DNA of 64,000 nucleotides from Myxocyprinus asiaticus (lineage: Eukaryota > Chordata > Actinopteri > Cypriniformes > Catostomidae). The notes below the pieces were generated by a model. The model was not told the DNA's origin and ran no database searches. It saw only the letters and a program-made list of their open reading frames with translations. Position numbers and translations under genes: made by a program. Of this stretch, positions 35,776 to 47,887 are shown piece by piece (the first letter of the stretch is position 1; each line of letters begins with the position of its first letter). The stretch lies in NCBI RefSeq assembly GCF_019703515.2, contig NC_059365.1, forward strand, positions 34,491,501 through 34,555,500, written 5' to 3'.

Positions 35776-36602
35776 CCCCAGATTATAACTACCCATTTTA
35801 TAAGGTTAAATTACTGTATTGTTCTGATCACCTCGACTTAAAGATGGTGGTATTTCAGCTAATCACACTGTGAAATTGGCAACAGTAGGTTGACAGTTCT
35901 GCGGCTGAAATTGGTTTGTGCCTATCCAAATACGAACCACTGTCCTCAGTGGCTGACGTTGGAAATGTTTTTGAATGGATGAGCACTTGTGCACTCCAGT
36001 TTCCAGATGAAATGTCCAAACAGTGGTGGCAAAATGAGTAGTGTTTTTAGTTGTAAATGAAGTAATACAGTCAACAGGAATTCATATTTTATTAACCATA
36101 CACCATAGCCCAAAGCCCAACCCTAAACCTAACTGTCAGTGAAATACAAATTTTATTTAAGAGAAGAAATGGAACCTACAAATCACGCTCACCATTGTTT
36201 ATGTAAAAAGGGATTACAACCTGGTTTGTATGGGACCAAAACCCGCATTTCGGAGATTGTTTGTGCATCACGCTATTACGTAGTAGAACCAGAGGGGAAG
36301 GTAAACACTTTCAAAATGTCTGATAAGGGATGGTGCTTGTCAGTAATTCAGCAAAATGATATTGATTTCAGGGTACATGAACATTCAGGAAACAATATGT
36401 TGAGTTCATGCATAATCATGTTGGCTATGAAGTTGACTGTGACAATCCTGACATTCTTGGAGAGCAAAGTAAGAATTTTTAAAAGTCTGATGTAATTTAT
36501 TGTTTGCTCTAGTGTTATACTTCAATAACAATAATTATAATTATAATTAGTTGATTTACTAATTTCTTTAATTTTCTTGAATCTACACCAGGCAAAGTGC
36601 AG
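35776..36602 (+). other. Stretch with an unassigned 118-codon frame
   Basis: The frame 36139-36495 encodes 118 aa with no domain I know. The preceding sequence (cccaaccctaaacctaact) is of a dispersed-repeat type, so the frame may be repeat-derived rather than a gene. Confidence 0.3.
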
Positions 36603-36863
36603 TGTAACACGTGGGACATTCTCCCTCGCTAGAAGGATTTAGACTTTTAGTTTGTAGTTCTGTGTTTTCCTTGTTGTGTCTCTGTTCTCTGTGTTCCCCT
36701 TGATTGATCCCAGCTGTGGCTTGTTAAGCTTGTTAGTTCTTGTGTATATATTGCTCTTGTGTTCTCTCTGTCTTTGTCAGTTGTTAACTTGTATGGATAT
36801 AATGGTTTGTTCTTTGGTTATGTTTTGAGTTCCTTGTGTTTAGTTTTCTGAGTTTTAATAAAA

Positions 36864-36898
<35 letters not shown>

Positions 36899-36947
36899 GC
36901 CTACACATAGATCCTCTTTCTCATGCCTCTTTCCTGCAAACAATACA

Positions 36948-37324
36948 GAACAACTGACTGGACTATGGATCAAGCAGCTTGGCAATTGTTGTCTCTAAGA
37001 CAAGGAGATGATACCATCGAGCAATATACAGAGCAGTTCTGCAGTCTTGCCCAGGATTTCAATTGGGGAGATATTTGCCTCAAGGTCAGCTATTGGTTCA
37101 GACTTAATGTCCCTGTGAAATGCTGCCTGCCAGGTGGCAGATGTGAACTTTCCTTGGTCAAATTCATTGACTATACTTTGAGGCTCACATTCTCCCCTTA
37201 CACTGTGAGGTATGGCAGTAATCCCATGCCATTGCCAGTGCTCCCGGCCAAGGAGGCCGTTCCCCAGTCGCTGCCGGCGCTCCCGGCCACGGAGGCCGTT
37301 CCCCAGTCACTGCCAGCGCAATAA
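36948..37324 (+). pseudogene. Gypsy-like gag fragment
   Basis: Reads WTMDQAAWQLLSLRQG, then TIEQYTEQFCSLAQ and LVKFIDYTLRLTFSPYTV, a pattern of retrotransposon Gag (capsid-like) proteins of fish. It lacks an N-terminus (LTR 1 is directly upstream) and ends in PLPVLPAKEAVPQSLPA, the beginning of proline-rich repetition, at a stop at 37324. Confidence 0.6.
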
Positions 37325-37576
37325 GGTGGCCGTTGATGAGCCTGTCTAGTTCCCCGATCCTGTCCAGTTCCCTAAGGCTGTCCACGAGCCTGTCCGGTCG
37401 TCTATGACCATCGATCCTGTTCAGTCCCCAGCAGCCGTTGACCAGTCTGTTGCTCAATCCAGTGTTCAACACCTGGCAGACACAAGCTACCAGTCTGTTC
37501 AGTGCCCAGCGGCCACCCACTTGCTGTATGACCCCTGTTGTATGGCTCTTCCCCCTGAGTCTCCGCCCCTGAATGC

Positions 37577-37767
37577 TTGCCTCCTGCAGCTCCATCTCTG
37601 GAGCCTCTGCCTCCTGTGGCTCCGCCACCTGAACCCTTGCCTCCTGTGGCTCCATCTCTGGAGCCTCTACCTCCGACAGCTCCGCCCCCTGAACCCTTGC
37701 CTCCTGTGGCTCCATCTCTGGAGCCTCTGCCTCCTGTGTCTCTTCCCCCTGAATCTCTGCTTCCTAT
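37577..37767 (+). repeat. In-frame proline-rich minisatellite, 60-bp (2 x 30) unit
   Basis: About three 60-bp units, each made of two 30-bp halves reading VAPSLEPLPP and VAPPPEPLPP in the frame 37577-37777. Unit length is a multiple of three, so several frames stay open. It sits directly before LTR 2. Confidence 0.8.
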
Positions 37768-38034
37768 GAGGGTTTAGACATTTAGTTTGAAGTTCTGTGT
37801 TTTCCTTGTGTCTCTGTTCTGTGTTCCCTTTGATTGATCGCAGCTGTGTCTCGTTAACCTAGTTAGTTTTTGTGTATATATTGCCCTTGTGTTCTCTCTG
37901 TCTTTGTCAGTTGTTAACTTGTATGGATGCAACGGTTTGTTCTTTGGTTATGTTTTAGGTTCCTTGTGTTTAGTTTTCTGAGTTTTAATTAAAAAAAGCC
38001 TGCACATAGATCCTCTTTCCTGCAAACGTTATAT

Positions 38035-40476
38035 GCTGAGATTTGCAAATGACCCACATCTTGTCTGGGATTCACTGGCAGGCATAATAGCTTCTAATGG
38101 TGAGTAATATGAGCTGGAGAAATAATTTCTTGACCTGTGAAAAGTTAAATGAGGCTTAATTAAAAAAGACACAGGACAGCTATGACTTCACATACTTATT
38201 TAGACAGGAGTGCAGCTCAGCATTAACCTTTTCATTAGTAGGGTCTAAATTCCCCTGCAGTGCCCCCTGGAGTGAGTTATTTTTGCACGTGACACTGCAC
38301 AGCTGATAGAGGGGGGCAGAGTGTAGACAAGTATTTTTTTATTTACATTTTTTATTTCTTGTCATAAAAAATACTGTATAATATAATAAACGTGAACAAA
38401 TGGGTTATGTCTGCTGTACTGTATTTTTTATTTATTTTGCTTTTATAACTGTAAAAATCAAATGAACAAATAATATCAGCAGTCCGGTTTGCCTATATGC
38501 ACTGTTTTATTTCTCAGTGTGTGTGTGACAAGCGCAAATGGAAGCAGGCTTGGCTGCGTGCATCAGGTAATCACGCTCAATCAGCATGTTTTCACTGAGT
38601 ATACGAGTTTTAAACTTTTGTCGTGGCGCTTTCAACAAACATATATGCCTGAAAAGACTGTTTGAGTTGTTGTTTGTGTGAATTAAATCCTAATAAGTAG
38701 ACGTGGCTGCATGTGTGGGAAGATTGCATTTAGATATGTTGGCTGTGATTATACAAGCTGTGAACTGTTATCGTGGTACGTTGGTGACAATTAGACTGTT
38801 TGTTACATAAAATAAACATTATGTGCTTGAAAAGGCTCTTTGAGTAGCTGTTTGTTTGACGAATGAATATTGCTACTAATGTAAACAAATGGCACCACGT
38901 CTCGGAGGAAGATCGCATTTGATGTATTGACTGTGCTGTAAACTTTTTATCAAGGTACTTTGGTGATAAGTTGGATGTATGTATATAAAATTAACTTATT
39001 CTGTGGTTTGAAAGACTGTATGAGTAACTGTTAGAGCGAAGATAAACTACAGACGTTTGGCCAGCCTAGCCTGTGTCGGCGTGAAAGCTGATTTTAATCT
39101 GGCAGCTTGTATCGTAACTGGCTGTTGCAGAAACACATGTGTGATGCTACTCTGCGGGGCCCAGTTATTAACCATCACATATGTGCGAAGGTATGTATGA
39201 AAGGGCTAAAGGCCTCAGATGATAGAGCAAATTTCTCATTTATAATGCTGTTCATGCTGCATCATAATAAAGCACTGTAGGAAAGCCACCACTATAACAC
39301 ACCTGAAAACTTAAACATTCTGCTTCACTATTTAATTAAATTGAGGCATCCCATATAATCAGATAATGGTCTATTTAAATCTGTTTATGAGAGTGTATGA
39401 AGCCTACAGTATGTATTATTCAAATCTAATCAAATTTCCCTTCATCTTTTGAAATAAGAGTTTGATGTTCTATTAAAACATGCTTGTTCGATGTACTATG
39501 AGAAAGACTATGAAAACAATAACTTCTAAGATCATTTATTGAATTTAAGCTGCAAGAACAGCTCATTCTGAATCGTTTCTGACGTCAGCTGAATATATTA
39601 ACACATCACTACCCATATTTATACATCAGTGACACCTGTTCTGTGTCAGCAATTTGTCCTGCCAAGTCACAGTGGATTAATTTAAACACCAGAAGAAATC
39701 CGAAATATACAGTTGCTTTCTTTAAATAACTAATGATAATAATACCCTTCTGAAGGATTCAAACATTAGGAAAGTTCATTTTAAAATAAAAATATATAAC
39801 TGCACACTCTCTTAAAAGTTTTTGAAAGTTTTTGTTCTAACTTGCACCTCCAAACTTAAAGTGTGCATTTGCTCCTGTGTCTCTCTAAATGAAGTTCATT
39901 TTAAACACATTCCTGATCATTTCAGTGTCATCTTAACAGTTTATGTGCTGCAGACTGTTTTGTAAAGCCTGCCATAATATTTGCAGGTTTTGCAAAGAGG
40001 CTGTTATTGAAGGATGTGACAGTGCCAACTATATCGGATGTGACCAAAAGGAATGGGCTTAAATATGATAAAATGTGCTAAATGGTAACTGAGCTGAATG
40101 TACTGGACTCTTATTAAAAGCTGAAAAAAATGTAATTATATTTAAAATGTAAACACTCAAGGTGTATTATAACTTTGTGAATGACTTTGTGAGAGTCTCA
40201 ATTCTTAATCATTACAGATGCGAAGAGGACATTCACATGATAAAAGTAGGTCTTTAGATTTAATGTGTTAATTTAGAGTGTATTATTATAGCGCATATTA
40301 AAAAAATTACGTGAATAAATCATGTATCCTGAACCGTACATAAATTCCGTAATAAAAGTACGTATTTTCCAATCACCGAAGAAATTCAAGTTTGAAGTAC
40401 ATTTATGTTTTTACAGTCCATGTCAGCAGGGGGCAGTCAGTGTGCCTCAACAAAACTCACAAGCAGCACAGACACA
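38035..40476. other. Stretch without a recognised gene; diverged tandem repeats
   Basis: No gene. At about 38636-39060 there are two and a half diverged units of ~180 bp (tgcctgaaaagactgtttga / tgcttgaaaaggctctttga / tggtttgaaagactgtatga; then ggtacgttggtgacaa / ggtactttggtgataa). The rest is AT-rich. Confidence 0.5.
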
Positions 40477-41126
40477 GGCTGTGTCTCATTTGGAAGGCTG
40501 CATCCTCCGGAGGTTGCATCAGACGGCCACATACGTCATCAAGGCTGTCTCGTTTCATAAAAGTGAGTAGGACACTTCAAATGCAGCCTTTGAATGCGAC
40601 CTTCTTTCGTGGGAATTCGGAGGATGCATGAGGTGTATCCTTCATGGGCACTCACAACCCACAATTCTTTGCTTCAATGGAAATGTCTAAAACAATTAAT
40701 GCCAATTTGCCCGTAAATATGATGTTCAAACGCAAGTAATGTTAATTCCCAAGTTGAAGTACCTCAGTAGATGGGTGTAGAGTATATAATGTGTATTATT
40801 TTATTAATATATAATTAAAATAAAGTATTAGACTAAAGGTACACCTGTAAAATCTATTTTCTTTTCTCTTTACATCTTTATAACTCGCCTAAAATTTACC
40901 TCATACATTCCCTTCTAAAGGGACTTTGTTACCATCTCACTCGAAGCGCTCACGCTTGTTAAAGTGTGGCGTGCTGTCATAGCAACTATGTTACACTCCG
41001 TTTCCATTTGTCCTACGAAGACCGTCTCATTTAAACGAGATTTGTTTAAAGGAGGACGCTCGGTATTCTGCAGCCTTCAAAGGACACGTCCTACCTAGCA
41101 CGCAGCCTTCGAAACGAGACACAGCC
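40477..41126 (+). mobile_element. MITE family A, copy 2 (longer)
   Basis: Ends ggctgtgtctcatttggaag and, inverted, ggctgtgtctcgtttcgaag. Same family and orientation as 13810-14341 and more complete: it keeps inner blocks lost there, including an extra gcagccttcgaaacgagac at the right. Non-coding. Confidence 0.8.
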
Positions 41127-42052
41127 ACAGAGTGAGAGCTGGTCACACAGGAAAGCTGGATGAAGCACAACAGATTGCAAGGATCTGGAGACACAATTTT
41201 CAAAGTTTCATCTACTTTTAACTTGACACAGCGTTCCAAAAACAAAGCGTTTATGATGCTTAAAACCAGTGAGACACTCCAAAAGCATTTGTCTGACACA
41301 TATGTACATAGACTAACAATTAAAAATAGTGCAGATGGAACACAAGAATGTGTGCTGTGAGAACAGTACAGACCAATACTTTGGCAACGTCACCGCCTGC
41401 GTCATAAGCGAAAATGGTGCCAAAAGGCCGTTGGTTAGCTGACCAACAATTATTAAAAAGTTAGCTGTTACCTTTAAATTGTCTGGTTAAGCTATATGAA
41501 ATGTCATGCTGTGCTGTTGGCTGTAAAAAATTGTAATGACAAAAACCAAGGGCTTCACTTTTATCGGATTCAGTCAACAGAGCTGACTGGATTGAGGAGA
41601 TAATTTCCAAATTGACATTTGCAGAGAACATTTTATTACAGGTATGTTGTTTACTCATATCATTATACAGTAATAATAGTATAGCTAAGAATATTTCTGT
41701 ATATATGATAGCTTTGTGTCGTACTTTCATTTAATCAATGATTATAACTAGCTGTGTTACTCGCAATAGTGTACCCAAACCTAGCTAGCTTTGATCTTGA
41801 AGGCTAATTGTCTTCTATATTATCTTTAAACGAAATTTAGAGGGGCTAGCTAGCTGTCTAATCTGTCAAAACGAACACAACAGTTTGCCGGCTTTCTGCC
41901 AACACTTACTGCGCATGCGCTGCAATGTTTGTAAACAATGGGATTGGTCTGTTAGACAATTGTATGGTCTAACCAATGTTTTTCTCGTCTGACACAATAA
42001 TGCAGTACATTTCAATCTGAATATCTTAATTATTACATTATATATATATACA

Positions 42053-42102
<50 letters not shown>

Positions 42103-42305
42103 TGTAATCATTTTTATTATTTTGTATTTTTCATATGAAATTATCTTATTTTGGGGACTTTCTTAGCTAATATTGATTAGGCAATAAATTGTGATTAATT
42201 TGATTAATTAATTGGTATGCCATGTAATTAATTTGATAATATAAAAATATAGTATGATATAGTTTTTGGTTTGAAAAAAAAACTTGACTAACATTATAAG
42301 TAGAC
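41127..42305. other. Stretch without a recognised gene
   Basis: Includes a (TA)n tract at about 42039-42097. The 41150-41380 block is loosely similar to 43550-43720 (ggatgaagcacaacaga versus tgatggagcacagatct), suggesting an old shared repeat. Frames are short and unassigned. Confidence 0.35.
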
Positions 42306-44129
42306 TATGGCTGTCAATTTAACGCATTAATACAGTGCAATTAATTATATGAAAAATAACGTGTTAAAAAAATAATGCTGTGGAAGATCCCTGCCTTCTC
42401 TATCAAGGAGGAAGTGGGAACTGGGTGAACAATTCATGTAGATTTTAATAACACAAACGTTTCACGTAGACATAACATAAAAGTGCTTTTCAGCAAACAG
42501 ACGCCAGCACACAAACACACACGCAGCTTTGTGTGTCTCTCACACTTTTGGTTTCTTCAGCCCAACACAGAATGCACACGTTCCGTCGGCTGCGTGCAAC
42601 TCTCTCTCACTTGAACTGCCATCTCTGGCTCCTCTTTATCCCCTTCCTGGCTGATTGGGGTAACTCAGCGCTAGGCATCCATCCTTACGGCCCGGCCACG
42701 CCCTCCTCCTCGTCACATACCCCCAAAGGGGAGGGAGGGAGGGAGAGAGAGAGAAGAAAAAGAGAAGAAAAATATAAAAAGTAAAGAGAAAGAAAAAAAA
42801 CTCCGGTTCCCGACCACGCCTCCAGTCGGTCCTCAGCCAGCTGGACTGCGGTCCTCAGCGATGCCGGGAGATGGCACTGGACCCCTCAGCCATCCATTTC
42901 AGCCACCGGCTGGCACACTGCTCCAGCACCACCGAGTCGAGCACTCCCCTGGCATCATGATCCTCCATCAGTGGCGAGGGTTCTTTGACGGCGCGTCTTC
43001 CTCCAACTTCTGGGTTTCGGCACCACTGTGGCAGATCCCAGCCTTCCCTATCAAGGAGGAAGCGGGAACTGGGTGAACAATTTGCGTAGACTTTAATAAT
43101 ACAAACGTTTCACGTAGACATAACATAAAAGTGCTTTTTAGCACACAGATACTGGCACACACAAACACGCAGCTTCGTGTGTCTCTCTCACTCTTGGCTT
43201 CTTCAGCCCAATGTGGAATGCACACGTTCTGTCGGTTGCATGCAACTCTCTTTCTCTCTCTCGAACTGCCGTCTCCGGCTCCTCTTTATCCCCCTCCCGG
43301 CTGATTGGGTTAAGTCAGCGCCAGGCGTCCATCCTTACGGCCCAGCCCTCCTCCTCCTTACGCCCTCCTCCTCATCACGAATGCAATTATTCATGTCCCC
43401 GGACTGTAATAAAGAATATTCCTTCCATATGAGCAATTCAAGCATGAAGTACTACCTGTTATCTCCAGGGGGCAGTAAGCGAAACTCGCTGTAAAGGCAA
43501 CGCGCAGCTCATACAGACAGAAAACACACCACACTTATTGAGAGCAGACGACACAAGATGAGAACACGTTCTTGTGTTCAAACAAAGCTTGATGGAGCAC
43601 AGATCTGAACGCAGTGATCTCAAGATGTGTTTTTCTAAGTTTAACTAAGACAGCGACCTAAAAACTGTATGTTTGTGACGCAACGTAACCGAGACGCTTC
43701 AAAAACGTCCGTCTGATGCAGGTGTAAATTGACACGTCCTTAGACAAGCCCTTATAAGAAACCTCTGACTGATTGACAAATTCAGTTGTAAAATGGATTA
43801 CTGTGAACTGTAGCCCAATGATAGGCTTATGTTCAATAATATGAAAATAAACAATATATTGCATTCTAAAGCCACTTTTTGTATTATCTTTGTAATGCTT
43901 CACTTGTGTGCTAAATTAATGTAATGCATTTTAATTATATGTATTCATTATTTTTAATAATTATATATATATATATATATATATCATTATTTAAATATAA
44001 CTATTTAATCATTATAAATTGAATTAATGTTATTTTAGGAGCTTTCTCAGAAAATATGTGCAAATAATTCGAATAATTAATTGGAATACCATATAATTAA
44101 TTCGATTAAAAAATTTAATTGGTTGACAG
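42306..44129. mobile_element. Old DNA-transposon-like repeat carrying the TRIM
   Basis: Left end ctatggctgtcaattt and inverted right end ctagggctgtcaacca bracket AT-rich DNA with attaatt motifs. The TRIM at 42379-43379 is inserted in its left part. No convincing outer duplication. Confidence 0.4.
42379..43379 (-). mobile_element. TRIM-like miniature LTR retrotransposon
   Basis: Two direct LTRs, 42379-42717 (339 bp) and 43027-43379 (353 bp), flank only 309 bp. The 5-bp target duplication aatgc is at 42374-42378 and 43380-43384. On the minus strand a primer-binding-site-like TGGTGCCGAAACCC starts one base after the 5' LTR (43025), and a purine-rich stretch (ctttgggggta) precedes the 3' LTR at 42718. 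There is no coding capacity, so it must use proteins of another element. LTR tips are TGTGACGAGG on one side and TTCCACA on the other. Confidence 0.88.
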
Positions 44130-44692
44130 CCCTAGACCTGAAGGGAAAAAAAATATAATCCAACAAATACATATGACCCCTTTTAAATGACTGTCATTAA
44201 TTAGTCTGAATAAGAAGCACAAACACTCTTAATAAGTGTGATGGAGTGCGAAAGGGATGGATGCTCTTTGTCTTAGTTCTTGGATGCATAGACCGAGCCA
44301 GCAGGACTTTGATGAATAATACCAAAACATCACTGACCTAGTTGTCTATTTTGGTTCAGCCATGCCGATTCACAGCACCAAACACAAAAGAGTGAGTGAA
44401 CCTCTGCAGGGCGTCTGTGTTTGATGACTTTGTGATGGTGTACTGCATAACTTCATACAGTGCATGCTCAGCACCACTGTATTTACATTTTTCATGGGCT
44501 CATCCTGTATATACAGTACATTATTATATATAAGTCTAAAAATCCTGTGTAAAGCTGTGGCAATGGGATACATATTGCATGATACGATAAAAACCTACTT
44601 TAAATTGATTTTGTCCTAGAAATGGGACTCGTGGAAAGAAACCGGCGACTCCCAAGTTTTTAAAGCAAAATACAGTAGTTTATTTTAACCCT
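44130..44692. other. Stretch without a recognised gene
   Basis: Short unassigned frame at 44370-44573 (-); no repeat structure seen. Confidence 0.4.
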
Positions 44693-44925
44693 TTAAGCTC
44701 TGAATGTGTTTTTAAAGATTTCCTGTTTCTGTGGCATACCTCAAATTAAAGGCTTATAACTAAAAAAAGAAAAGAAAAAAGGAGGGTCAAGTGTTGGGTA
44801 TCATTGTAAAGAAAACTTCGTATTTTTTAACAATATAGATTATGATACATTCTGAGACTCTCAGCATAAGAAACTGCTGAAAAATCACAACTCCAAAAAT
44901 GTACTCAAAAATGTACTTTTTTACA

Positions 44926-44968
<43 letters not shown>

Positions 44969-45900
44969 CTCTGGGTGTAAATAAGGTGGTCTCAGAAGAA
45001 AAAAAAAAAAAAAAACTGCTTTTGTTCCAAATCACGTCAACTGTGTCTAAGAAAATGTTTGTGTTGATATGACAAAGCAGTCAAAAGTTATACCATTACA
45101 AAGATAATTTATCATAGTGTCCTAAAACCCATGTGTCAAAAAGCCTCTCCAAACAAATAAAACATAATAATTGTAGCTAAGAACTAATTACACATGCAAA
45201 CACAACAATGACTAAAGGTATGCACAGCATGGAGACATGATTTTAGTAGATTTCACAGAATGAGTGCCTTTTGATTCAGTGAGTCTGTGTCACTTGCATG
45301 GCATCATCTCCTGGTGGCCATACATAACATTGTGCTTTGTGTGGATTATCTAATGATCTTTGCATCTGGTTACCTTGTGTGTGGGCGTGTCATGAACTTA
45401 TAAGTGAAAAAGTGGCATATAAGCAACACCAACGTAATTGTCTAAAACAGATACTTAGATATTACTCACTATATTTTTGACTGTGAGTAAAATAAATAGG
45501 TTGTATTCTACTCTTTGAGAGCTTTCCAACAACACATGGCACATGGCTATTTGATCAGTTTGATGTTTTTAATTATTACAATAATAAAGTGTTTTTATTT
45601 TTTTAATTGATTTTTAAAAAATTTTTTTTTTTTTATATATATATATATATATATATAAAGTATCAAAACGGAACAATTCTAATTTGTCTGAAATTTCAAA
45701 GCACTTGTTCAGTTTTGGTCATAATGCCTGCATGCACTGGAAAGTAGAGATTCTATGTTTTCAAATGATACCTATTTTGTGTGTTTTTTTTTTTTAATTT
45801 TTTATTATTATTATTATAAGATTGTACTTATTAATATTTTGACGATTAGACCTAGATTGTTTTTTTCTGGTTGGCCACCAGCGGACCCATCTGAGCTTAA
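44693..45900. mobile_element. Possible TTAA-flanked DNA element
   Basis: TTAAGCTCTGAATG at the left and, inverted, TTAAGCTCAGATGG at the right (ends 45900). It holds AT repeats (44928-44966, 45636-45658) and the dispersed repeat copy at 45133-45350. No transposase. Confidence 0.45.
45133..45350 (+). repeat. Dispersed repeat, copy 2
   Basis: Same family as 9024-9260; contains an internal replacement relative to that copy around 45225-45270. Confidence 0.7.
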
Positions 45901-46317
45901 ACAATGAATACATCGCACCCTGCACATCACCATCAGTGTTGGGTGAGTTACTCAAAAAGTATCCACTAAAAATTACTTTTCTAAATTAGTAATCAGATAC
46001 TGACCATACAAATTCATGAAAAAGTAATCACATTGCTATTTACTAATGCTACTTTCTAAAAACTATTTTCACATTTTTTTTTTATTTCAGAAAAACAAAA
46101 ACTAAGTAAAATAATGTCTATATTTTCTCCTTGTTCAGTGTCACATTCAAGTTATACACAACATCACATTTCTCCCTTACAATGACTCATTAGGGGCAGT
46201 AGTTCCTGTAGCCATCACAGAAAAAAATTATGAACTTCACTGTGAATCAGTAACTAATCTGAATGCAAGAATTTAAAATAGAATGTGTTACACTACTCTG
46301 TACTAAAAAGCAATTAA

Positions 46318-46640
46318 TGTGATGAGGCAGACGAGGAATGAGGATCTAAATGCAGCTTTAATGAAAAAAAAGATGAACAAAGTAACTCAGAATTAAACGA
46401 AACAAAAACATGGGAAACCAGGCACAGAACATGACAACACATGTAAAGACTAAGAAACCAGGGGAAAACAAGGGCTTAAATACATGGGGGCAAATAAAGG
46501 AACGAGGAACACCTGTGGAAACAATCAGGGGAAAACCAATCATAAAATGAAACTACAAAAGGACTAACAACTAACAGGAAACAGGAACTAAACAAGAATT
46601 TCAACATAAAAGTCAACACAAAAACAGGGAATATGTGACA
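46318..46640 (-). repeat. 3' LTR of the minisatellite LTR element
   Basis: Direct repeat of 49324-49652. Contains ggcttaaatacatggggg and the tail gggaatatgtgaca. Confidence 0.9.
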
Positions 46641-46656
46641 GAGCCCCCCTTTTAAG
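46641..46656 (-). other. Polypurine tract
   Basis: Minus strand reads ttaaaaggggggctc directly before the LTR start tgtcacatattccc. In LTR retrotransposons this primes plus-strand DNA synthesis. Confidence 0.75.
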
Positions 46657-46877
46657 GAGCGGATTCCAGACGCTCCAAAAAACAAAAAAAAACTAATTGT
46701 CCATAGAGTTTGGGGGAAAACAGGTAGATCAGGGGGGCACAACGGGTAAACAGGAAGTGCACAAGGGGCAAGGGGACCAGAGGAACAAGGCAAAGTCAGG
46801 GAGGTTTGAAACCAAGTCAGAGCTGGAGGGATGGAATGCCAGAGCGACGCTGCAGGCTTGGAGGACCAAGTAGACCA

Positions 46878-47512
46878 GAGCAGATCAGGTGGGCGGCCAG
46901 GAGGCCAGGGAGACCAGAGCAGATCAGGCAGATGACCAGGAGACCAGAGCAGATCAGGCGGACGGCCAGGAGACCAGAGCAGATCAGGTGGACGGCCAGG
47001 AGACCGAGGAGACCAGAGCAGATCAGGTGGATGGCCAGGAGACCAAGGAGACCAGAGCAGATCAGGCGGATGGCCAGGTGACCGAGGAGACCAGAGCAGA
47101 TCAGGCGGACGGCCAGGAGACCGAGGAGACCAGAGCAGATCAGGCGGATGGCCAGGGGACCAAGGAGACCAGAGCAGATCAGGAGGACGGCCAGGAGACC
47201 AGGGAGACCAGAGCAGATCAGGCAGATGGCCAGGAGACCAAGGAGACCAGAGCAGATCAGGCGGACGGCCAGGAGACCAGAGCAGATCAGGCGGACGGCC
47301 AGGTGACCGAGGAGACCAGAACAGATCAGGCGGACGGCCAGGAGACCGAGGAGACCAGAGCAGATCAGGCGGATGGCAGGAGACCAAGGAGACCAGAGCA
47401 GATCAGGAGGACGGCCAGGAGACCAGGGAGACCAGAGCAGATCAGGCAGATGGCCAGGAGACCAAGGAGACCAGAGCAGATCAGGCAGACGGCCAGGAGA
47501 CCAAGGAGATGA
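46878..47512 (-). repeat. Minisatellite array A, 17 units of 39 or 30 bp
   Basis: Units read gaccagagcagatcaggcgg then acggccaggagaccgagga. I count 17 units, most of 39 bp and some of 30 bp, plus one with a single-base deletion (near 47371). As 39 and 30 are multiples of three, long frames exist on both strands; the element's own strand gives GRPPDLLWSPWSP per unit. A three-unit block order recurs (near 47180 and 47400), which points to block duplication. Confidence 0.9.
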
Positions 47513-47521
47513 CCTCAAGGT

Positions 47522-47650
47522 GGGGACTGTGTCAGGAGTCCTGGGAGGCGGCCGCAGGACCGAGACAGGGTCAGGAGGCCTGGGAGGTGGCCGCAGGGCT
47601 GAGACAGGGTCAGGAGGCCTGGAAGGTGGCTGCAGGACAGGGACTGGGTC
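47522..47650 (-). repeat. Minisatellite array B, 39-bp unit
   Basis: Three units of the type gtcaggaggcctgggaggtg then gccgcagggctgagacagg, each 39 bp, different in sequence from array A. Confidence 0.8.
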
Positions 47651-47675
47651 AGGGGGGGAGCTGCTGTAGGAGGAG

Positions 47676-47850
47676 TCTCTGGGGGAGCGGGCGGATCCGC
47701 TGGAATAATAGTCTCTGGGGGAGCGGGTGGAGCCGCTGGGGAAATAGTCTCTGGGGGAGCAGGCAGAGCCATGGAAGACTCAGGGGGTGGAGCCATGGAA
47801 GACTCTGGGGGCGGATCCATGGAAAGAATAGTCTCTGGGATGGAGCCGCT
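47676..47850 (-). repeat. Short array of 36/30/24-bp units
   Basis: Units starting gtctctgggggagc or gactctggggg and ending in gccatggaa or gccgctgg, of 36, 30 and 24 bp. All are multiples of three. Confidence 0.7.
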
Positions 47851-47887
47851 GGAGGAATAGGCTCTGGGGGTGGTGGTGTGGCAGGCT

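Larger units (their letters stand above)
36603..38034 (+). mobile_element. LTR retrotransposon remnant with proline-rich array
   Basis: Direct repeats at 36603-36947 (LTR 1) and 37770-38034 (LTR 2, lacking its first part) share long blocks such as gttctctctgtctttgtcag and cctgcaaac. LTR 1 has AATAAA and an (AAT)n expansion near 36860-36892. Between them lie a gag fragment and a proline-rich in-frame repeat that abuts the truncated LTR 2. There is no pol and no primer-binding site, so large deletions have occurred. Confidence 0.75.

Noticed and set aside
36139..36495. 118-codon frame as a gene
   Set aside because: No recognisable domain and adjacent to dispersed-repeat sequence; kept only as an unassigned frame.
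46476..47518. Long frames of 200-300 codons on both strands (also 48062-48863)
   Set aside because: The 39- and 30-bp periods keep several frames open at once; only the strand matching the element's polarity is worth considering, and even that has no start signal I can support.
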